NCBI RefSeq assembly: GCF_932526225.1
Contig: NC_064038.1
Location: 9,981,070-10,045,069, forward strand
Reading direction: 5' to 3'
Source: Nematostella vectensis
Lineage: Eukaryota; Cnidaria; Anthozoa; Actiniaria; Edwardsiidae
Length of the DNA: 64,000 bases
Positions 58,601 to 64,000 of the stretch are shown here, piece after piece. The translations under genes and the position numbers were made by a program. The notes under the pieces are model-generated. The model made no database searches. It worked only from the letters and a program-made list of their open reading frames with translations, and was not told where the DNA came from. The number at the start of each line of letters is the position of its first letter. The stretch's first letter is position 1.

Positions 58601-61600
58601 TCCAAAACAAAAAGTTAATATCTCTGAACATTTGTGAGCACGCGAACAAGAGTTCATGGGGTTGTAATAGAAAAGCCAGCTTTTCTATTGCTGGTCAAAC
58701 GAAGAGGGAAAGGAAACCTGAGATTATTATCGATAATAGCTGAGCATGGCTACCGCACGAACAGGAATGAAACGAAAAGAAAATAGGGATAGTTTTTTTT
58801 TCTCCTCTCAAACTGTGCGCATGGTTATCCCTTCGTCCCTCTGATGCAACACAAACTAGTTCAATTCCTAAAGCTTGTTATATGGTTTCCTTTCCGCCAC
58901 CTGCAAAACATAACACTTCTTCTAGAATAAAAATAAGGTTTTATGCTGAACAACTACTTATCTTTGATATTCTACTGCAGGATAATGACTGGTGGGAACA
59001 ATACTGCTGGTCCCTATTCAAGGCGATGTCCCACATGCTCTGCATTGGATACGGCCGCTACCCTCCGCAGAACATCGCCGAAGTGTGGGTAACAACCTTC
59101 AGCATGCTGACGGGAGCGACGTTTTACGCGATGTTCATTGCCTACTGCATCAACTTCATTCAGCAACTGGATTCACCCGGGAGAAACTACAGAGAAAAGG
59201 TATGAACCGTTCTTTTGAGGCATTCTCTGGTTATCAACCGTCACAACCAAGCCTTGATTCCAGTGCTGACGCCCTTGGGCAATTTATCGCTACTAAGCTC
59301 TATCTATTTCATTGATATTTCGCATAATGTTGGGCGGGCGTCATGGTTATCAAAAGAAGGGGGGCGTGTCTGGAGAAAAACGCAGGGTGGGGTCAAGAAT
59401 AGTTATTCACCGACCATGGATCAATTAGTTCAAATCTATCCATCTAGAAACTTTTTCTATCCAAATACACACATAAAATAAATCAACTTCCAAGCGTCGG
59501 ATTCTTCTCGTCACGTGAGTGGGGTGGGGTCCGGACCCCTTAGACCTCCCCTCCCCCTCTTGACACGCGCCTGATGGATTCACGTTTTTCTAAACACTAC
59601 CAGCCAGCCAAGCCTCAGACTCGAAGTAACAGTCAGAGGCGCGCAAAAAAACAGCGATTTCTTAAAAAGAATAGCCGCCATTCGGGGGAACGACACTGTA
59701 ATTGCACGCGCTCCTTGCTTTGATACGCGTTGTGTTTAGCGCTTGTACGTGAAATACTAATGCCTAGTGAACACTAGCGACATATCGACATAACGACATG
59801 GGCGCGCGCACTCTTATCTTCGATTAAACGACATGGACATAACGACATAAAAAAACACACATGTTTTTTCTTTTATGTCATTATGTCCATGTCGTTATGT
59901 CGGGCTAAACATACTGCGCGCGCCCATGCGTTATGTTGGTATGTTGCTAGTGTGCACTAGGCATAACTGACCTTTTCTTTTTATGGGAACTCAGATTCAG
60001 CAGATAGAGGAGTACATGTCGTACCGTCGACTCCCGGTCGAGCTGCGCGACCGAATGACGAAGTACTACGACCACCGTTATCAGGGGCGCATGTTTGACG
60101 AGGAGAAGATACTTCACGAAATCTCAAAACCCCTCAGAGAGGTAATTCTTTTATTACCACCACGCATAGTGTTATGCCTGGTGCACACTAGTGACATTAC
60201 GACATAGGCGCGCGCACTGTTATGCTCATATGTTTAAGTGTGTATGGTTCGACATAAAGACATAAGCCCGACAGGAAAAGATACTTCACGAGATATCAAA
60301 ACCCCTCAGAGAGGTAAAAGGGACCTTAAGATTTACGACGGCGCACAAACAAGATTTAAGCGTGCGCGACCACAACGTTTGTGCCGTCGTCATCCCTCCT
60401 CCGTCATGAATCGTAAGTCCCTAATTCTATTATAACCAGCACGCACAATGTTACAGGTTACCCGAGGCTGTACTAGTGGTGAGAGTGAACTGTTCCCGTG
60501 AAAATAGAAGGAACTCACAGTGCGTGTGCTGAGCTCTATAGCAGATATAGTAAAAAATATAGTTGGCGGTGTAGATGGGCCAGCAATTTTTATGTGACAA
60601 ATTTTATTTGCTTGTGTAGTTGGCGCATACTTGGGAATTTTTTTATAGTTGTCTGAAAATCCGATTTTTTAAGCAAATCATAATTGTAACACATGAAAAA
60701 TTACTTGTGTAGATGCCAACAAATAAAAAACTATTTTGCTGTTCAAAAGTAATGCTGGCGCATAAAAAATGCATGTCGACAATCATTTGCTTGCCTATCC
60801 ACACGATTAATTATAGTTGTCAACTAAAAACAGGGTCTGGATGGGGTTAAACGACTAGCGACAAACGGCTTAAAAAGAAACTGACTACCGACAAAACATG
60901 AAAAAAACTAGTGACTAGAGACAAAAAAATATTTGCCAACTACCAACATTTTATTATAACCGGTATTTTCACTCCTTTTCTTCCATCGTCAATCTACTTA
61001 AATTCGCCATTTCAGAATCTGTATTATGTATTTCCCGCATCAACTTCTCAGTCAATAATTAACCCATAATTAATTTATTATCAATAAGAATCAATCCTAA
61101 GTAATGTTTAATCTTGTTTATACGTGAAATCTAGAACAAATGCGAATACTAGCTTAGATTCACCGACTACCGACAAAGACCGATAATACTTACCGACTAC
61201 CGACAAATTATGGAGATTTTAACTGACCACCGACAAGCAGACCACCCCCCCCCCCCCCCCCCCCCCCATCCAGACCCTGTAAAAACTGCTCGTGCGGATT
61301 GAGCTTAACCCTCAGACTGGGCTATTTTGAGCTGTCTGTGACCGGGGGGGGGGGGGGGGGGGGGGGCTAAAAGGGCCCCTCTCCGTATTTCATGAACCGC
61401 ATGGGCTATGACCATCAAACTTACAGACAATGATCACCAGCTTGCAAAGAATCGTCACGACCTATTTTGGGTGTGGTCAAATCAATTATGACGTCACAAT
61501 GACGTCATAAATACGATGTCTAGATATTCTTTCAAATATTGCCTAAATTGTCAGATATCTGGTTGAAATCATTTTCCATCATTTAGATATGTCAAAATCA

Positions 61601-63692
61601 ACCTTCTAACGGCTTTACAATGCAAAAAGACCATAAAAACGTTTATAATCACTGCCCGACTGGAAGCACAAGCTGGTGTTAATATCAGAAAGACAAAGCA
61701 GACCACACCAATACATTTAAGCACAGTGCTGGTCTGCCATTGGAGATACTGGCCAAGGTAAAGCCAGTATATGTTAGGCTAAGTGAAGCCAGTCTGCTGG
61801 AGAAATGCCTACATGGCAAAACACAGAACCAGAATGAGAGTTTGAATGCAATGATTTGGCAGCGAGTGCCCAAGGAAGTGCATGTCGGCAGGGATATTCT
61901 GGAATTGGGCTTGTATGATGCTGTATGTCATTTTAACATGGGGTACAGCTCTGTACTAAGACTGTTGGAAGCCCTCAAAATCCCTGCCGGCAAATATACG
62001 GAAGCAGGCTGTGGCCTTGAGGATACTTCTAGAGTTCGGCTTGCAGAGTATAAAAGTAAGGAGGCATCTAAAAGAAGGAGAAAGGTCCTGAGAGGCAAAA
62101 GAAAAAAGAAAGAGGACAAGAAGAAGCAAGCTGAGGGCTCTCTGTATGATCCTGGTGGATTTTAGAAAGTATGATCTGAACACTGCCCTCATATTATGAA
62201 TTTACACATTTACGTTATCTTTAACTTGAGATTTCTCAAATTGTGAGATTTCCGTATATTAGTAATACTCTAACAGTGATATCTTCCAGAGAATTTGTTG
62301 GAATTGGCTATTTTTTTCAGGGGATGTGCAGTATATGTATTCTTATACAAAGACCTAAAGGATAAACATTTGCTTTAAATCTCAAATTGAAAATAATCTT
62401 CAAACCTGACAAACAAATATCCAAATATTAGTTTCTGACAAAATATTCCTCTAATTTGAAAAAATATCACCAGGGTAATTTCTATACTTCATTGTATGCA
62501 TATGTTGTAGTAGAAGATTTCCTAAAAGTTTGGTGGCTATTGATAAAAAAATAAAGGAGTTATCACTGTAAGACTGGATACCATGATTTCGGGGTAATTA
62601 AGCCCCCCTGGTTGCCATAGCAACGCAATGTTTTGTCAAGTATGTCAATAAATTTATCTGATCACATAGGTTGTATGTATGTTGGTTAAAAATTATTCTA
62701 GTGCTTTTCAAAAAAAGTCACCCCTCAGGGTCTCACACCACCAGAATTTCCGCCATCTTGGATCCGCCATATTGGATTCTTATGATTTTTGCAAAAGAAA
62801 AAAAAACTGCAATTATTACAAAAAAAGGATTTACATGCATGTATTACTGCTCATAGTAATGGTAAATGCATAATAATAGCACTAGTAAATCTAGTGACAT
62901 TTTTAACAAAAGCTTAAAGAGAGCAAAGTTTACCCACCCCTCCCCCCCAAATATCCGAGGTAAAAAATTCTATCAATGTTGTAAAATTTTTCACCTAAAG
63001 AAACTTATAAGGTCAAAAAGGCATTTAAATCAGAGAAACAGGACCAAAATATAAAAAAAATCTCTACTTTTAGTTTTTTGGGAAACCTATGTGTGAGAAA
63101 ACGGTTGCCATGGTAACATGGAGCGTTTCCTCGACATGTCAATGGCATCAAAACGTCCGCAGATAAATTTTAGGAAAAGTCACCAAGTTTTAGCCTCTCA
63201 GCTTCTATGGTTCAGAAGTTATAGCAATTTTCCCGGAGGGGGGCTTAAAGAGCTCCCCCCCCACCCCCCAGTCTGAATAGGGTTAAAGGTGAACTTTACG
63301 AAATCTACACCTTCATCAATTTCATTCCATTTATTGATTTTGATTTATTGTTTTCTATTGATAGCACAAGCCTATAATACATACTCCGATTTTGTCGAAA
63401 TGTGAGCTTCAATCATCGTTATGATTTTTTTTCTCTTTTTTTTTTATTTAGCAAATTATAAACTACAACTGTCGAGATCTCGTCCAGTCGGTACCGTTCT
63501 TCACGGAGGCGGAGCCCGATTTCGTATCTGCCATCATCACCAGGCTCTCGTTTGAGGTGTACCTTGAAGGGGACATCATTGTCAGAGAAGGGGAACTCGG
63601 TACCGAGATGTACTTCCTTAGGGAGGGCGTGGTTAGCGTGACGGTGGGTGGCAAGCATGCTAACGAACTCTGCGACGGTGCCTACTTCGGAG
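55687..63692 (+). CDS. HCN: HCN-type hyperpolarisation-activated cyclic-nucleotide-gated channel (3' end outside window)
   Basis: Exons: 55687-56348, 56942-57166, 57836-58037, 58329-58478, 58981-59199, 59995-60141, 63452-63692; the last ends in phase 1 at a GTATGG donor. 615 residues are visible. ATG 55687 is chosen because the poly-T upstream offers no ATG. The first ~175 residues are a variable cytoplasmic region. The HCN domain and S1 follow (WVIHP, LYWDMWVLLLLLINLF). S4 runs from RTLKLLRFAK through LLKLLRLSRLVRY. The pore is HMLCIGYGRYPP, with the CIGYG filter. S6 is GATFYAMFIAYCINFIQQLD. The C-linker has YMSYRRLP, HRYQGRMFDEEKIL and PLRE, and the start of the cyclic-nucleotide-binding domain ends at YFG. 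HCN channels carry the pacemaker current Ih. The vertebrate N-glycosylation site before the pore is not seen. The rest of the CNBD lies beyond the window. Confidence 0.95.
57299..57329. repeat. Poly-G run in HCN intron 2
   Basis: A pure G tract of about 28 bases interrupts unassigned intron sequence. Similar G/C runs punctuate many introns in the window (for example 9008-9033, 26119-26141, 61246-61267, 61345-61366). Confidence 0.9.
59760..59964. mobile_element. 205-bp inverted-repeat element in HCN intron 5
   Basis: ATGCCTAGTGAACACTAGCG at the left pairs with the right end GCTAGTGTGCACTAGGCAT. Inner arms with CGACATAACGACATGG and CCATGTCGTTATGTCG continue the pairing. TAA flanks both sides and could be a 3-bp target duplication. 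The element ends 30 bp before HCN exon 6. Confidence 0.82.
60175..60274. mobile_element. Half copy of the same inverted-repeat element, just after HCN exon 6
   Basis: TGCCTGGTGCACACTAGTGA, CATTACGACATAGGCGCGCG and CGACATAAAGACATAAGCCC follow the order of the left half of 59760-59964. It ends exactly where the duplicated HCN exon piece begins. Confidence 0.75.
60275..60313 (+). other. 39-nt in-frame duplicate of the end of HCN exon 6 with flanking AG and GT
   Basis: The sequence GAAAAGATACTTCACGAGAT and the following ATCAAAACCCCTCAGAGAG copy the exon 6 end (60103-60141) with three changes. It is preceded by CCCGACAG and followed by GTAAAAG. It encodes EKILHEISKPLRE in phase 0, the phase of the surrounding exons. 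The stretch before the AG has little pyrimidine content, so splicing is doubtful; it may be only a duplicated fragment. Confidence 0.6.
60316..60421. repeat. Palindromic element interrupting the duplicated HCN intron sequence
   Basis: GGGACCTTAAGATTTACGAC, then GGCGCACAAAC, pairs with GTTTGTGCCGTCGTC and ATGAATCGTAAGTCCC. Beyond it, TAATTCTATTATAACCAGCA and CGCACAATGTTA resume the match to the sequence right after the true exon 6 donor (60145-60174), so the palindrome inserted into the duplicate. Confidence 0.65.
60831..61279. mobile_element. 449-bp element with CAGGGTCTGGATGGG termini and repeated GACTACCGACAAA motifs
   Basis: It starts CAGGGTCTGGATGGGG and ends CCCCATCCAGACCCTG. TAAAAA is present on both flanks. 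Seven variants of GACTACCGACAAA lie inside, near both ends (for example 60853, 60882, 61162, 61194, 61222). CAGGG termini suggest the hAT group. It is in HCN intron 6. Confidence 0.8.
61305..63286. mobile_element. Composite TTAA-flanked element carrying a piece of the Kolobok-like transposon
   Basis: Outer ends are TTAACCCTCAGACTGGG at 61305 and its imperfect reverse complement CCCCAGTCTGAATAGGGTTAA, ending at 63286; both show TTAA. Inside, 61650-62742 is nearly identical to 43124-44215, the 3' half of the transposon at 42153-44219, ending at the same terminal ACACCACC but without TTAA after it. So a truncated transposon lies inside, or was captured by, a second TTAA element, all within HCN intron 6. 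Confidence 0.72.
61650..62165 (+). pseudogene. Transposase C-terminal fragment, second copy, with a nonsense mutation
   Basis: It matches 43124-43639 closely. Codon AAA of the first copy is TAA here (61680-61682), stopping the frame early. The base missing near 43560 in the first copy is present, so the frame from 61740 runs to 62165, ending in a Lys/Arg-rich tail (RRRKVLRGKRKKKEDKKK) and YDPGGF. The 5' half of the gene is absent. Confidence 0.88.
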
Positions 63693-64000
63693 GTATGGTT
63701 GCTTTTAGAGAGAATAGGAATTTTTTAAAAGGTTTGAACGTTCATTTGGTTTCCAGACGCGGATACGAATTACTTTAAGGGATTACAAGTTTTCAAACAG
63801 GGAATTTTGTTTTATGGGAAATCTTTTAAAGTGCTTTGTATTTTTTTTTATTTGCTAGGCACTTTGTTTCCTTGTGGTGTTTACCTTTTCGAGTTTACTA
63901 GGGTTGTCATTAATATGACTATCGTCATTATTATCATATCGATAATCGTCGTATAGCATATTTGTGGCAGGCGTCGAATGATGGGGGGGGGGGGGGGGGC
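63693..64000. other. HCN intron start, to window end
   Basis: After the GTATGG donor the sequence is AT-rich and ends in a poly-G run (63981-63999). No continuation of the cyclic-nucleotide-binding domain is present, so the next exon is outside. Confidence 0.85.

Overview
The window is animal nuclear DNA. Genes are split into many short exons with GT-AG introns. Introns and intergenic DNA are AT-rich and full of microsatellites, poly-G/C runs, short inverted-repeat transposons, LINE fragments, a Penelope-like element and TTAA-flanked (Kolobok-like) elements. The gene content and repeat style best fit an anthozoan cnidarian such as a Nematostella-like sea anemone. This is inference from memory of such genomes, not a database match.

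Layout. (1) 600-3937, minus strand: 5' part of a gene for a signal peptide, an LDL-receptor class A domain and an Ig domain; it continues beyond the window start. (2) 6010-11356, minus strand: a three-Ig gene related to basigin/neuroplastin, with no recognisable transmembrane exon. (3) 13799-20598, plus strand: a complete three-Ig basigin-like gene with transmembrane exon, 7-nt microexon and cytoplasmic tail (426 aa). (4) 23904-31480 and (5) 35368-41870, plus strand: tandem DEG/ENaC/ASIC-type channel genes (522 and 609 aa). (6) 42153-44219: a 2.06-kb TTAA-flanked DNA transposon. (7) 44784-53398, plus strand: another complete basigin-like gene (420 aa) with the same exon plan and microexon. (8) 55687 to beyond 63692, plus strand: an HCN (hyperpolarisation-activated, cyclic-nucleotide-gated) channel gene, cut by the window end inside the cyclic-nucleotide-binding domain.

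The four Ig genes share exon phases (almost all phase 1) and a local duplication history; genes 2 and 3 are head to head. Basigin-family proteins elsewhere are single-pass escorts and adhesion partners of membrane transporters. The DEG/ENaC pair and HCN are cation channels. Nothing in the sequence shows that these neighbours act together.

The most interesting signals are: a frame-deciding 7-nt microexon shared by two basigin-like paralogs, one with a GC-AG donor; a 39-nt in-frame duplicate of HCN C-linker sequence flanked by AG and GT; four tandem copies of a splice donor in one Ig gene; an LDLa domain joined to a basigin-like Ig; a minisatellite grown out of a channel gene's stop codon; and several mobile elements whose ends and target duplications can be read directly. 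All exon models come from reading frames, splice consensus and paralog comparison, without transcript evidence.
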